A stretch of DNA of 64,000 nt, from NCBI GenBank assembly GCA_963729165.1, contig CAVSMM010000004.1:117628-181627 (forward strand), written 5' to 3'. The DNA comes from JACCZX01 sp963729165. GTDB taxonomy: Bacteria; Pseudomonadota; Gammaproteobacteria; Burkholderiales; Burkholderiaceae_F. Every line of letters begins with the position of its first letter. Positions within the stretch are counted from its first letter, which is position 1. This document shows positions 1 to 10,342 of this stretch, in pieces. Below the pieces are notes generated by a model. The model worked only from the letters and a program-made list of their open reading frames with translations. It was not told where the DNA came from and searched no databases. The position numbers and the translations under genes are program-made.

Positions 1-2283
1 GGCGACCCGTCGTCTTGCCTTGCGCGGCGAGACGAAAGCTCTGCAGTGTGTCCGAGTAGATCGCGATTTGAATTGGATCGTCTTTCTGGCGCCATCCGTT
101 GAGCTTCGCAAAGTCCAGATATGCGCGGTTCCAGTTGCGCATGTACTGCATGTTCTCGGGCAGGTGATACTGGAACACGCAATTGTTGGCCGCGTACATC
201 TCCCATTGCTTCGGATTGGGCTCACCCTTCAGATGCTGCGTGCCGTCCTTGCCGCGCCAACCCATCAGAAAGCCCGTGCCGGGCTGTACTTGGAAGTTGA
301 CGACGAAGTCTGGGTAGTCCTTGAACTTGCGCGCGCCGTCTTCGGTCGTGAACGCCGGAAACTTCAAGCGGGAAGCAAGCTCGACCAGAACATCCTGAAA
401 CGGGCGGCATTCCGCGCTTGGCGGGACGACGGGAACACGCACCGAATCAGCGGGACCTTCGAATTCGGAAATCGGACGATCGAGCATGCTCATTACGTCA
501 TGCCGCTCGAGGTAAGTCGTGTCCGGCAGCACGAGATCTGCGAACGCCACCATTTCGCTCTGGAACGCATCGCACACGACCAGAAATGGAATCTTGAAGT
601 CGCCGCTCGCGTCCTTCTCGTTCAGCATCTCGCGCACGCGCATCGTGTTCATCGTCGAGTTCCACGCCATGTTCGCCATGAAAATCATCAGCGTGTCGAT
701 GCGGTACGGATCGCCGCGCACGGCGTTGGTGATCACGTTGTGCATCAGTCCATGCACCGCAAGCGGATACTTCCAGGAAAACGCGTGATCGATCCGCATC
801 GGCGAACCATCGTCGTTGACGGCCAGTTCCTCCGGGCTGGCCGGAAAGCCAAGCGGTGCTGCATTGAGCGGTGTGTTCGGCTTGATCTGTTCGGGCGAAC
901 AGAACGCGCGATAGTTCGGCACGATGTGGCGCGGATATGGCGCTTTATGCCGGAATCCTCCAGGTGCGTCGATCGTTCCCAGCAGGCTCATCAGCACGCC
1001 CAGCGCGCGCACGGTCTGAAATCCGTTCGAGTGTGCAGCCAGTCCGCGCATCGCATGGAATGCGACGGGGCGCGCCTGCGTGCTTGCATGCTGAACACCC
1101 CACGCGTCGGTCCACTGGATCGGCAGCTCGAAACCGTGCTGCAGCGCTGTTACGCCGAGCTCGCGTGCCAGCTGCCGGATGCGCTGCGCCGGAACACCGG
1201 TGATGTTTTGCGCCCACTCAGGAGTGCAATCGGAGACGCGGTCACGCAACAACTGGAAGGAGGGCGCCACGCGCGTGCCGTCGCGCAATGTGTACTGGCC
1301 GTGCAGAGCCGCGTCGACATCCGGCGCAATCCCCTCGGGATACGCGTGGAAGGCTTCTCCTCGCACCAGTCCCACACCAGCTTGTTGTGTGGATTGCGAC
1401 CATCTGGCAACGGACCTGCGTCGGGATCGAATGCGAACAGGCCTTCGCGCGGTCCCGGGTCAAGCACGATCAGCTGCGGCGAGTTGGTGTAGCGCTTTAG
1501 AAATGCATGGTCTACCAAATCGTGCGCGATCAGCTCGTGCATCAGCGCCATCAACAGCGCGCCATCGGTTCCGGGTCGGATCGGAATCGATTCGTCGGCG
1601 ATCGCGGAATAACCGGTGCGCACCGGGTTGATCGAAATGAACCGGCCACCACGACGCTTGAACTGACTGATCGCGATCTTCAGCGGATTGCTGTGATGGT
1701 CCTCAGCAGTCCCGATCATCACGAACAACTTGGCGCGCTCGAGATCGGGGCCCCCGAATTCCCAGAAGCTGCCTCCGACCGTGTAGATCATCCCGGCCGC
1801 CATGTTGACCGAGCAGAAACCGCCGTGCGCCGCATAGTTTGGTGTGCCGAATTGCCGCGCGAACAATCCGGTCAACGCCTGCATCTGGTCGCGGCCGGTG
1901 AACAGCGCGAATTTTTTCGGATCGGTTGAACGGATCTTCGCTAGCCGCTCCGAGAGCAGGTCGAGGGCACGCTCCCACGAGATCGGTTCGAACTCGTTCG
2001 CGCCGCGGTCGGCTCCCGCTTTACGCAGCAGCGGTTGTTTGAGCCGCGCAGGTGAAACCTGCTTCATGATTCCGGCCGCGCCCTTTGCGCAGATCACGCC
2101 CTTGTTGATCGGGTGCTCAGGGTTGCCATCGATGTAGCGAATTTCGCCATCGCGCAGATGCACGCGGATGCCGCAGCGGCACGCGCACATGTAGCAGGTC
2201 GTTGTCTTGATCTCGACAACCGCACCGGGCGCTGGATCGGCGATCGGATCGTGTAACGGCGCCTTTGAAAACAGCTTGAACAT
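1..2283 (-). CDS. soeA: SoeA-like molybdopterin sulfite dehydrogenase, partial and frameshifted
   Basis: The protein belongs to the DMSO-reductase/molybdopterin family. The N-terminus carries a [4Fe-4S] ligand set (Cys30, Cys33, Cys37, Cys65 in 'CYMCACRC' and 'GVICAKG'), followed by 'FTGRDQMQALTG' and 'NYAAHGGFCSVNMA', which resemble the cytoplasmic-facing SoeA subunit of SoeABC. That enzyme oxidises sulfite to sulfate and passes electrons to quinone. No Tat signal is visible, which fits a cytoplasmic SoeA. The reading frame breaks near 1353-1358, where one base appears to be missing; the same protein continues in another frame to the window edge. The 3' end, and presumably soeB and soeC, lie to the left of the window. 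The role fits the neighbours, since Xsc and SuyAB release sulfite in the cytoplasm. Another DMSO-reductase-family activity cannot be excluded. Confidence 0.72.
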
Positions 2284-2382
2284 TCTGTCTCCGTTACCTA
2301 CTGTCTAGTTCTTTGTGCCATCGTTCGTCAACGCTAGCAGAGAACACGATAGGGAACGAATTGCTGGGATCGGGCGCGCGGC

Positions 2383-3267
2383 GTGGATGTTCTTGAAAAA
2401 CTGTTCGAGCGGGCTCGCCGCCAGCCGCGGCGCATCGTGCTGCCTGAGGTCGACGACGAACGCATCGTCGAGGCTGCGCGCAGGCTGAAAGACGAGGGGC
2501 TTGCCGAGCCCATCCTGCCGCTCGATCCGCAGTCAAGCCCGCGGCTCGCCGTGTATGCCGAGCTCTACGGCAATCCAAGGATCGCACAGCGCGCGGTGCG
2601 CAAACCGTTGCTGCATGCCGGCATGATGGTCAAGGCGGGCGATGCCGACGCGATGCTCGCCGGAGTCGCGCATCCGACGGCCCGCGTGATCGAGGCTGGG
2701 CTGATGACGATCGGACTCGCAGAGGGTATCCGCACGCCTTCGAGCTTCTTCTTGATGCTCCTGCAGGGACGGGTTCTGATCTACTCCGATTGCGCGGTCA
2801 ACGCCGAGCCCGACGCCGAGCAGCTCGCCGACATCGCGCTTGCTTCGGCAGCGAGCTGCCGCGCGTTGCTCGAGGAAGAGCCGCGCGTCGCGCTGCTTTC
2901 CTTCTCGACGAAGGGCAGCGCACGCCATGCCCGCACGGAGAAGGTGGTACGCGCGCTTGAGATCGCTCGTGCACGCGACCCGCAACTCGCAATCGACGGC
3001 GAGCTGCAGGCCGACGCAGCTCTCGTCGAGTCAATTGCAAAGGCAAAGGTGAAGAACGAAAGCGCCGTTGCGGGGCGCGCCAACGTGCTGATATTTCCGG
3101 ATCTCGACTCCGGCAACATCGCCTACAAACTCACTCAACACCTTGCCGGCGCGCGCGCCATCGGTCCGATCCTGCAGGGTTTCGCTCGTCCCGTCAGCGA
3201 TCTCTCGCGCGGAGCGAGCGTCGACGACATCGTCGCTGCCGCAGTACTTCTGTCAGCGCAGATCTAA
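2383..3267 (+). CDS. pta: Phosphate acetyltransferase
   Basis: This is a short-form phosphotransacetylase of 294 residues. The N-terminus 'RIVLPEVDDERIVEAARRL' and the C-terminal 'ANVLIFPDLDSGNIAYKL' segment are typical of the family. The enzyme converts acetyl phosphate and CoA to acetyl-CoA. In this locus it is the expected step after Xsc, which produces acetyl phosphate from sulfoacetaldehyde. The most upstream start in frame is GTG at 2383, which gives the normal family N-terminus; no strong ribosome site precedes it. It is divergent from soeA and its 3' end overlaps the convergent citrate synthase gene by 15 bases. It is slightly shorter than the usual 320-330 residues. Confidence 0.85.
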   Translation: MDVLEKLFERARRQPRRIVLPEVDDERIVEAARRLKDEGLAEPILPLDPQSSPRLAVYAELYGNPRIAQRAVRKPLLHAGMMVKAGDADAMLAGVAHPTARVIEAGLMTIGLAEGIRTPSSFFLMLLQGRVLIYSDCAVNAEPDAEQLADIALASAASCRALLEEEPRVALLSFSTKGSARHARTEKVVRALEIARARDPQLAIDGELQADAALVESIAKAKVKNESAVAGRANVLIFPDLDSGNIAYKLTQHLAGARAIGPILQGFARPVSDLSRGASVDDIVAAAVLLSAQI

Positions 3268-4395
3268 GGGCACGTATTCGCGCGGCTGCGGTCCGTTGTA
3301 CAGCGTAAGCGGGCGGATCAGGATGTTGTTTTCCATCTGCTCGAGCACCTGCACGGTCCAGCCTGGCACGCGACCGATGGCGAAGATCGGCACGAAGAGG
3401 TCAGCGGCAATCCCGTTCAGGTAGTAGACGACGCCGGCGTAGAAGTCGACGTTGACGTTGACCCCATGGCGCGCGTAACGCTCCATCGCCTGCACCACCG
3501 CCTCTAGGATCTGGTACCACTTCGGCTGGCCCATCTCGCGCGAGAGCTTCTCGACGCCAGCGCGCATGTGGCGCGCGCGCGGATCCTCGGCGCGGTAGAC
3601 GCGGTGCCCAAAGCCCATCACCGGCTCCTTGTTCGCGCGCTTACGCCGAACGTACTCGGCCGCGTTGGCGGCGTCACCGATCTCGTGCGCCATGTTCATC
3701 ACGTTCTCCGCCGCGCCGCCGTGCGCCGGGCCCGACAGCGCGGCGATCGCCGCCGTGATCGCGGCGTGCAGGTTGGCTTCCGTGCCTGCGACGACTCGAG
3801 CGGTGAACGACGACGCGTTCGAGCCGTGCTCGGCGTGCAGGATCATGTCGGTGTCCATCAACCGCGCGGCATCCGCGCTCGGCGCCGTGCCCTTCAGCAT
3901 GTAGAGGAAATTCGCCGCGTGCCCGAGCGTCGGGTCTGGCTCTACCGGCGTGCGACCGTTGCGGATGTGCTCGTGCGCTGCGACGATCATCGGCACCTGC
4001 GAAGCGAGCCGCACGCCTTTGCGCACGATCGCCTGCGGCGAGTTGTCGGCCACGTCGGGATCGAACGCAGCGAGCGCCGACACGGCGGTACGCAGCACAT
4101 CCATCGGATGCGCGCTTTTTGTGATTTCGATCAGCTTGTGGATCTCGGAAGGCAGCTTGCGCGCAGCTTTCAGGTCGGCGTCAAAGCGGGCGAGTTCGTC
4201 CTTACCAGGCAGCTCTCCGTTGAACAGCAGGTAGCAGGTCTCCTCAAAGGTCGAGCGTTCGGCGAGGTCGTGGATCGAGTACCCGCGGTAACGCAACTCG
4301 CCTGCTCGCCCATCGATGTAACAGACGCGCGAGCGGTCGAAGTAGACGCCGGCGAGCCCGCGATGGATGTCGACCTTCTCAGCGCCTTCGTTCAT
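3253..4395 (-). CDS. Citrate synthase (type II-like, 380 aa)
   Basis: The sequence has the citrate synthase core: 'GLAGVYFDRSRVCYIDG' near the N-terminus, the catalytic His region 'LHAEHGSNASSF', 'ALSGPAHGGAAENV', and the late segment 'MGFGHRVYRAEDPRA' with an active-site His. The short length resembles citrate or methylcitrate synthases of the smaller subfamily. It condenses acetyl-CoA with oxaloacetate. Its position between pta and xsc suggests that it feeds acetyl-CoA from sulfonate breakdown into the TCA or glyoxylate cycle. It is divergent from xsc, with about 150 bases between them. A 2-methylcitrate synthase role is possible, but no other prp genes are nearby. Confidence 0.85.
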   Translation of the reverse strand: MNEGAEKVDIHRGLAGVYFDRSRVCYIDGRAGELRYRGYSIHDLAERSTFEETCYLLFNGELPGKDELARFDADLKAARKLPSEIHKLIEITKSAHPMDVLRTAVSALAAFDPDVADNSPQAIVRKGVRLASQVPMIVAAHEHIRNGRTPVEPDPTLGHAANFLYMLKGTAPSADAARLMDTDMILHAEHGSNASSFTARVVAGTEANLHAAITAAIAALSGPAHGGAAENVMNMAHEIGDAANAAEYVRRKRANKEPVMGFGHRVYRAEDPRARHMRAGVEKLSREMGQPKWYQILEAVVQAMERYARHGVNVNVDFYAGVVYYLNGIAADLFVPIFAIGRVPGWTVQVLEQMENNILIRPLTLYNGPQPREYVPLDLR

Positions 4396-4547
4396 CCTTT
4401 AACTCTCCGCAGAGCGAACGCCGTTAATATCGATAAAGTTGCCGAGCGCCGGCGTCGCGTCGCGGGCGGTTGGCTAAGGCTGCAATCACGTTCCACATCC
4501 CAATCAGCGTAAAGTAAAACAGCAGCGTCACCCAGGCGAGGATAACG

Positions 4548-6335
4548 ATGACCGATATGAAGCAGCCCAATCGCACCGTCACGCAGGGCGTACAGCGAAT
4601 GACGCCCTCGGAAGCGTTCGTTGAAACGATGGTGGCACAGGGTGTGACCGACATCTTCGGCATCGTCGGCTCCGCGTACATGGACGCGCTCGATATTTTC
4701 CCTGCGGCGGGAATTCGCTTCATTCCGGTCGCGCACGAACAGGGCGCGGTGCACATGGCTGACGGCTACTCGCGTGTGTCGGGGCGGCATGGGGTTTGTA
4801 TCGGCCAGAACGGTCCTGGCGTCACGAACTTCGTCACCGGAGTCGCCGCGGCGTACTGGGCCCACTCGCCTGTAGTGATCCTCACACCCGAAACCGGCTC
4901 GATGACGATGGGCCTGGGCGGCTTCCAGGAAACCGAACAGCTACCGATCTTTTCGAAGATCACCAAGTATCAGGGGCACGTGATGAACCCCAAGCGCATT
5001 GCGGAGATCACCGCGCGCTGCTTCGATCGAGCGCTGCTCGAGATGGGTCCCGCGCAGCTGAACATTCCGCGCGATTTCTTCTATGGCGACATCGAAGTCG
5101 AAATTCCGCAGCCGATTCGCATCGGTCGCGGCGCCGGTGACGAAGCCGCGCTGGACGAAGCGGCGCGAATATTGGCCGATGCGAAATTTCCAGTGATTCT
5201 GGCGGGCGGCGGAGTGATATTCGCCGACGGCATCAACGAAGCAATCACCCTGGCCGAACTGCTGCATGCACCGGTCGCCAACAGCTACTTGCATAACGAT
5301 ACGTTTCCGGCTTCGCACCCGCTGTGGTGCGGCCCGCTCGGTTATCAGGGGTCGAAAGCAGCGATGAAGTTGATCAGCCAGGCAGATGTCGTGCTTGCAC
5401 TGGGCTCGCGGCTCGGCCCCTTCGGCACGCTGCCGCAATACGGGCTCGACTACTGGCCGAAAAAGGCGAAGATCATTCAGATCGACATCGACGCAAAGAT
5501 GCTCGGTTTGGTCAAACCGATTTCGGTGGGCATCAACGGCGATGCGAAAGCGGCGGCGGCGGCACTCGTACGTCGCCTGCAAGGTAAGCCGCTCGCATCG
5601 CAGCAGAACAAAGCCGAGCGCGATTCGAAGATCAGGGAAGAAAAGAAAACCTGGGAGGGTGAGCTCGACAAATGGACGCACGAAACCGACCCGTACTCGG
5701 TCGAAATTTCCAAGGGCTCGAGTTATATGCATCCGCGGCAGATGTTGCGTGAACTGGAGCGCGCAATGCCGAAGCATGCGATGGTGTCGACTGATATTGG
5801 CAATATCTGTTCGGTGTCAAATTCGTATCTGCGTTTCGAGGAGCCACGCTCGATGTTGGCGGCGATGAGCTTCGGCAACTGCGGCTACGCGTTTCCGGTC
5901 GCATGCGGAGCCAAGGTCGCGGCGCCCGATCGCCCGGCAATCGCCTACGTCGGCGATGGCGCGTGGGGTATCAGTCTGAACGAGTTGTTGACCTGTGCGC
6001 GGGAGAAGATCGGCGTCAGCGTGGTGCTGTTCAACAACGGTCAGTGGGGCGCGGAGAAGAAGAACCATGTTGACTTTTACTCGCAGCGCTATCAGGGCGT
6101 CGAGCTCGAGAATCCGAGCTGGGTGGCGGTAGCGAAGTCGTTCGGCTGTGAGGGAATTCTGGTCGACAAATTGTCAGACGTCGGGCCGGCGCTGCAGCAG
6201 TCGGTCAAGAATCAGTCCGAGGGCAAGACGACGATTCTTGAACTGATGGTGACCAAGGAGCTCGGCGATCCGTTCCGGCGTGATGCGTTGTCCAAGCCGA
6301 TTCGCCATCTGGCGAAATACAAGAACTTTGTGTGA
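4548..6335 (+). CDS. xsc: Sulfoacetaldehyde acetyltransferase (Xsc)
   Basis: This 595-residue ThDP-dependent enzyme cleaves sulfoacetaldehyde with phosphate to acetyl phosphate and sulfite in the cytoplasm. The ThDP-activating Glu64 sits in 'VAHEQGAVHMADGYSR'. The Mg-ThDP motif begins 'YVGDGAWGISLNELL' near residue 470 and 'FNNGQWGAEKKNH' follows. The length and the C-terminal 'ELGDPFRRDALSKP' are characteristic of Xsc rather than of acetolactate synthase. A good ribosome site (gaggataacg) precedes the ATG. It is the convergence point for taurine and sulfoacetate in this locus, flanked by pta on one side and sauS on the other. Identification is firm. Confidence 0.95.
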   Translation: MTDMKQPNRTVTQGVQRMTPSEAFVETMVAQGVTDIFGIVGSAYMDALDIFPAAGIRFIPVAHEQGAVHMADGYSRVSGRHGVCIGQNGPGVTNFVTGVAAAYWAHSPVVILTPETGSMTMGLGGFQETEQLPIFSKITKYQGHVMNPKRIAEITARCFDRALLEMGPAQLNIPRDFFYGDIEVEIPQPIRIGRGAGDEAALDEAARILADAKFPVILAGGGVIFADGINEAITLAELLHAPVANSYLHNDTFPASHPLWCGPLGYQGSKAAMKLISQADVVLALGSRLGPFGTLPQYGLDYWPKKAKIIQIDIDAKMLGLVKPISVGINGDAKAAAAALVRRLQGKPLASQQNKAERDSKIREEKKTWEGELDKWTHETDPYSVEISKGSSYMHPRQMLRELERAMPKHAMVSTDIGNICSVSNSYLRFEEPRSMLAAMSFGNCGYAFPVACGAKVAAPDRPAIAYVGDGAWGISLNELLTCAREKIGVSVVLFNNGQWGAEKKNHVDFYSQRYQGVELENPSWVAVAKSFGCEGILVDKLSDVGPALQQSVKNQSEGKTTILELMVTKELGDPFRRDALSKPIRHLAKYKNFV

Positions 6336-6345
6336 GGAGACGATT

Positions 6346-7326
6346 GTGAATCGACGGCAGTCATTGCTGCGAGCTGTTGCTACGGCAGTTCTTGTGCTTG
6401 TGAGCGGCTCGAGCTTCGCGCAAACAAGCACGTACCCGGACAAGCCGATTCGTTTCGTGGTGCCGTATCCGCCGGGCGGCGGTACCGATGTGATCGCGCG
6501 CATCGTTCAGGACCGCCTGCGCGCGGCGCTCGGGCAGCAGATCGTGATCGACAATCGCGGCGGAGCTGGCGGCTCGATCGGTACCGAAGTAGCGGCTCGT
6601 TCGGCACCAGACGGTTACACAGTGCTTTTCACGCTCTCGTCACACACGATCAACCCAGCGATTTATTCGAAGCTGAGCTTCGACACTGCACGCGACTTCG
6701 AGCCGATCGGCATCGTCTGCTCGTTGCCGCAGATTCTGGTGGCGAACCCGCAGTTTCCCGCGAACACGGTGCAGCAACTGATCGCAATGGCGAAGGACAA
6801 GCCGGGTTCGCTCGCATTCGCATCGGTGGGAAATGGCTCGCCCGGTCATCTCGCCGGCGAGATGATGAAAATACGCACAGGCACGCAGCTGACCCACATT
6901 CCGTATCGCGGCGGTGGTCCTGCGGTGACTGACGTCGTCAGTGGCCAGGTGCCGCTGCTTTGGGTGTCGATTCCGGCAGCCGCGCAGTTCGTCAAGCAGA
7001 AGCAGCTGAAGGCCCTCGCGGTGTCGACCATAAAGCGCAGCGCTGCCTTTCCCGATGTGCCAACGATGCAGGAATCCGGCATCGCTGACTTCGAAGTCGA
7101 CTCGTGGTACGCGATGTTCGTGCCGGCGAAGACACCGCGCGCGATTGTCGAGCGGCTGAACGCAGCGCTGAATACTGTACTGAAAGAACCCGAGATTCGC
7201 GAGAAGCTGTTGGCGCAAGGCAGCGAAGCGGTCGGCGGCACGCCCGAGCAGCTGGGGGCGGTCGTCAATGCCGAGCTGCCAAAGTGGGCGAAGCTGGTGA
7301 AAGATGCTGGTATCAAAGCGGATTGA
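6346..7326 (+). CDS. Bug-family (TctC-like) periplasmic substrate-binding protein
   Basis: A signal peptide ends near 'SGSSFAQ'. The mature protein starts with the Bug signature 'YPDKPIRFVVPYPPGGGTD', followed by 'IDNRGGAGGSIG', 'DGYTVLF' and 'HIPYRGGGPA'. Bug proteins are extracytoplasmic receptors, some working with TctAB membrane subunits and many orphan. Here no tctA or tctB is present, so the receptor may borrow a transporter or act as a sensor. GTG 6346 is chosen because it follows 'gaggagacgatt', 11 bases after the xsc stop codon. Position between xsc and sauS suggests a C2 sulfonate such as sulfoacetate as ligand, which is inference. Confidence 0.88.
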   Translation: MNRRQSLLRAVATAVLVLVSGSSFAQTSTYPDKPIRFVVPYPPGGGTDVIARIVQDRLRAALGQQIVIDNRGGAGGSIGTEVAARSAPDGYTVLFTLSSHTINPAIYSKLSFDTARDFEPIGIVCSLPQILVANPQFPANTVQQLIAMAKDKPGSLAFASVGNGSPGHLAGEMMKIRTGTQLTHIPYRGGGPAVTDVVSGQVPLLWVSIPAAAQFVKQKQLKALAVSTIKRSAAFPDVPTMQESGIADFEVDSWYAMFVPAKTPRAIVERLNAALNTVLKEPEIREKLLAQGSEAVGGTPEQLGAVVNAELPKWAKLVKDAGIKAD

Positions 7327-8743
7327 TCGCAAGTCATCCGCTCCGGACGCGGCGTCGGTGGTCAGCGCACTGATCGAGCGCGCACGAGCGGCGCAAGCGG
7401 TGGCGAACGGCTACGACCAGATACAGGTTGATCATCTTGTCGCCGCTGCAGGTTGGGCGATCATGGAACCGACGCGCAATCGCGAGCTTGCACAGCTGGC
7501 GGTCGCGGACACCGGTATCGGCAATGTCGACGACAAGATCCGCAAGAACCATCGCAAGACACTGGGTCTGCTGCGTGACCTGCAGAGTGCGCGCAGTGTG
7601 GGTGTGATCAATCAGGACGCGGCGCGCGGCCTGATCGAGATCGCGCGGCCGGTCGGTGTAGTGGCCGCGATCACACCTTCGACCAATCCCGCGGCGACTC
7701 CCGCCAACAAGATCATCAATGCACTGAAGGGCCGCAACGCAGTGATCGTGGCTCCCTCACCGAAGGGATGGTCTACGTGTGCAAGGTTGATTGAGTTCGT
7801 TCATCAGCAGCTCGATCGCATTGGCGCGCCGCGTGACCTGGTGCAGCTGCTGCCGTCGCCGGTGACCAAGGATTCGACGTACGAGTTGATGCGTCAGGCC
7901 GATCTGGTCGTCGCCACCGGTTCGCAGGCCAACGTGCGCGCTGCCTACTCCAGCGGCACGCCGGCTTTTGGCGTCGGTGCCGGCAATGTCGCAGCGATCG
8001 TTGACGAGACCGCCGATCTGGACATGGCGTCCGAGATGATTCTGCGCTCCAAAACGTTCGATAACGCCACCAGCTGCTCATCAGAGAACAGCGTCATCTT
8101 GGTCGATACCATCTACACCGCGGCCATCAATGCGTTCAAGACCCACGGGGCGGTGTTGCTCTCACCCGACGCAAAGGCACGGCTGCAGAAAACGATGTGG
8201 CCTGACGGCAAGTTATCGGCACAAGTCATCGGCCAATCGGCCGCGACGATCGCGGAGCGCGCAGGCCTGGCAACAGTCGCCGACGCAAAGCCGCGCGCGT
8301 TGTTGGTCGAGGAAAGCGGTGTCGGACCGCAGCATCCGTTTTCCGGCGAGAAGTTGAGCCCGGTGTTGACCGTCTATCGAGCGCGCGATTTCGACGATGC
8401 GATGCAGATCGTCGAGCGCATTTATTCGTTCATCGGTGCCGGTCATTCAGTCGGCCTGCACACGACGCGCAATGAGCGTGCATTGATGTTGGGCAAGCAG
8501 CTGCCGGTCTCACGCGTGATCGTCAACCAAGTGCATTGCGTTGCCACCGGCGGCAGCTTTGATAACGGGCTGCCGTTTTCGCTGTCGATGGGCTGCGGCA
8601 CGTGGGGACGCAACAATTTTTCCGACAACATGAATTACCGCCACTACCTGAACATCACGCCGATATCGACGACGATTCCCGAAGACGTTCCTCTCGAAGA
8701 CGAGATCTTCGGCGACTATTTCGCACGCCACGGCCGCGCCTGA
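7304..8743 (+). CDS. sauS: Acylating sulfoacetaldehyde dehydrogenase (SauS-like)
   Basis: This is a 479-residue CoA-acylating aldehyde dehydrogenase. The catalytic Cys258 lies in 'NATSCSSENS', and 'ITPSTNPAATPANKIINAL' and 'FGVGAGNVAAIVDE' are typical of the AdhE/EutE-like acylating branch. Next to xsc and an acyl-CoA ligase, the best match is SauS, known from Cupriavidus, which reduces sulfoacetyl-CoA to sulfoacetaldehyde. The ATG at 7304 overlaps the end of the Bug gene by 23 bases; a GTG at 7360 is an alternative start. The C-terminal 'MGCGTWGRNNFSDN' is conserved in this subfamily. The substrate assignment rests mainly on context. Confidence 0.82.
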   Translation: MLVSKRIDRKSSAPDAASVVSALIERARAAQAVANGYDQIQVDHLVAAAGWAIMEPTRNRELAQLAVADTGIGNVDDKIRKNHRKTLGLLRDLQSARSVGVINQDAARGLIEIARPVGVVAAITPSTNPAATPANKIINALKGRNAVIVAPSPKGWSTCARLIEFVHQQLDRIGAPRDLVQLLPSPVTKDSTYELMRQADLVVATGSQANVRAAYSSGTPAFGVGAGNVAAIVDETADLDMASEMILRSKTFDNATSCSSENSVILVDTIYTAAINAFKTHGAVLLSPDAKARLQKTMWPDGKLSAQVIGQSAATIAERAGLATVADAKPRALLVEESGVGPQHPFSGEKLSPVLTVYRARDFDDAMQIVERIYSFIGAGHSVGLHTTRNERALMLGKQLPVSRVIVNQVHCVATGGSFDNGLPFSLSMGCGTWGRNNFSDNMNYRHYLNITPISTTIPEDVPLEDEIFGDYFARHGRA

Positions 8744-8752
8744 GTTGCGCCG

Positions 8753-10296
8753 ATGCGCACGGTCCGCCAGTTAATCGACGCCCGCGCCGCAGCCGATCCG
8801 CACGCAGTTTTTTTTATCGCGCCGCACACCGGCGCTCGCTGACCTTTAGGCGAGCTGCGCGACTCATGCATCGCCGTCGGAGCGATGCTGGCGGCGCGCG
8901 AACTACCGCGCGGTAGTCATATGTCGTTGGTGCTGGAAACGGAATTCAGACGATTCGGCTTTTGCTGGGCGCGATGTACAGCGGCTATTGCGTACACCCG
9001 GTGAACCTATTGTCGCAGCCGGAGCAGATGCACTACGTCATTGACCACGCGGATGCGCGCGTCGTGTTTGCTGCGCCGGACTGGTGCGGTCGCGTCGTTT
9101 CGTTAACTGCGGACATCGCGCGACCTATCGACGTTATCGAAGTGGATCCGGACGGCGTATCACTGCCAGGAGAGAGCGCAAAGTCGGACGCCGGAATCGG
9201 GATCGAACCGGAGCCGGATGCATCGCGCTGCTGATGTACACGTCGGGAACGACAGGCAGTCCGAAGGCGTGATGCTGACCCAAGCGAACCTGGCGGAAAA
9301 CGCGCAGACGATCAGCCGCGAGCATCGGTTGAGCAGCGCCGATCGCGTAGCCGCCGTTCTGCCGCTGTATCACATCAATGCGTTTGCAGTGACGATGCTC
9401 GCACCGCTCGCGCATGGCGGCAGTCTTGTGATGCCGCCGAAGTTTTCTGCAACGGGTTTCTGGGACATGGCGATCGAGCACGAGTGCACGTGGCTCAACG
9501 TGGTGCCAACGATCGTCTCGTACCTGCTGGAGAGCGCAGCGCCAGCGCGCGAGCACTTGTCGCGGCCGGTTTTGCCGCTCGGCTTCGGCGGCGTTGCCTC
9601 CGGAACATCATCGCGCCTTCGAGGCAAAGTTCGGCATCGGCATTATCGAAACGATGGGATTGACCGAAACAGTGGCGCCGGCATTTTCGAATCCGATCGA
9701 ACCTGAGCGGCGCAAGATCGGCTCGGTCGGGCGCGCGTCAGGATGTGAGGCGCGCATCGTCGATGCGACCGGCACGTCGCTTCCGGATGGTCAGATCGGG
9801 GAGATCGTCATTCGCGGACCGCAAGTGACGCCGGGTTATTACAAGAATCCGACGCCACTGCGTCCGCGTTCTTCGGCGATTGGCTGCGCAGCGGCGATCT
9901 TGGGTATCGCGACGCTGACGGCTTCTACTTCATCACCGGCCGCATCAAGGAGCTGATCATCAAGGGTGGCGAGAACATCGCGCCGCGCGAGATCGATGAG
10001 GCGCTGCTGCGGCATCCGGCGTGCTCGACGCCGCGGTTGTCGGTATTCCCGACCGCCACTATGGTCAAGACATCATGGCGTGCGTGATCGTGCGCAACGG
10101 CCATCAATGCTCGGAAGAAGAGCTGCGCGACTTCTGCAATCGCGAGCTCGGGCGTTACAAGACACCGAGGGTCATCCGCTTCGTCAACGATCTGCCGCGA
10201 GGCCCATCGGGCAAGGTGCAGCGTTTGAAGCTCGCTGAACTCGATGCGTGTGCTTCTAAGGGCTGCGTGCCCGCGGTCAGCGGAGGTGTGCGGTGA
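8753..10296 (+). CDS. sauT: SauT-like acyl-CoA (sulfoacetate-CoA) ligase, multiply frameshifted
   Basis: All adenylate-forming motifs are present, but in different frames: 'LLMYTSGTTGSPK' near 9229-9270, 'TMGLTETVAPAF' near 9655, 'GRIKELIIKGGENIAPREID' near 9940-10000 and 'PRGPSGKVQRLKL' near 10195. The open reading frame is broken about eight times (near 8835, 8855, 8938, 9228, 9270, 9590, 9865 and 10020), apparently by single-base indels. The gene begins nine bases after sauS. In that setting a ligase forming sulfoacetyl-CoA from sulfoacetate is expected. The fragments are otherwise well conserved, which argues for sequencing error, but the density of breaks leaves real decay possible. Confidence 0.7.
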
Positions 10297-10342
10297 GCTT
10301 CGGGCGGCCCGACGCTCTTTGCTCGGCCGCCTCCGCTGCGTG

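Noticed and set aside
20..1492. Long plus-strand open frame of 490 codons
   Set aside because: It is antisense to the conserved molybdopterin enzyme on the minus strand; its product has no recognisable domain and is rich in Arg and His as expected for a shadow frame.
3568..4512. Plus-strand open frame of 314 codons
   Set aside because: It is antisense to citrate synthase, which has clear family motifs.
4548..6335. Acetolactate synthase
   Set aside because: Length, C-terminus and neighbours (pta, sauS) fit Xsc; no small regulatory subunit gene follows.
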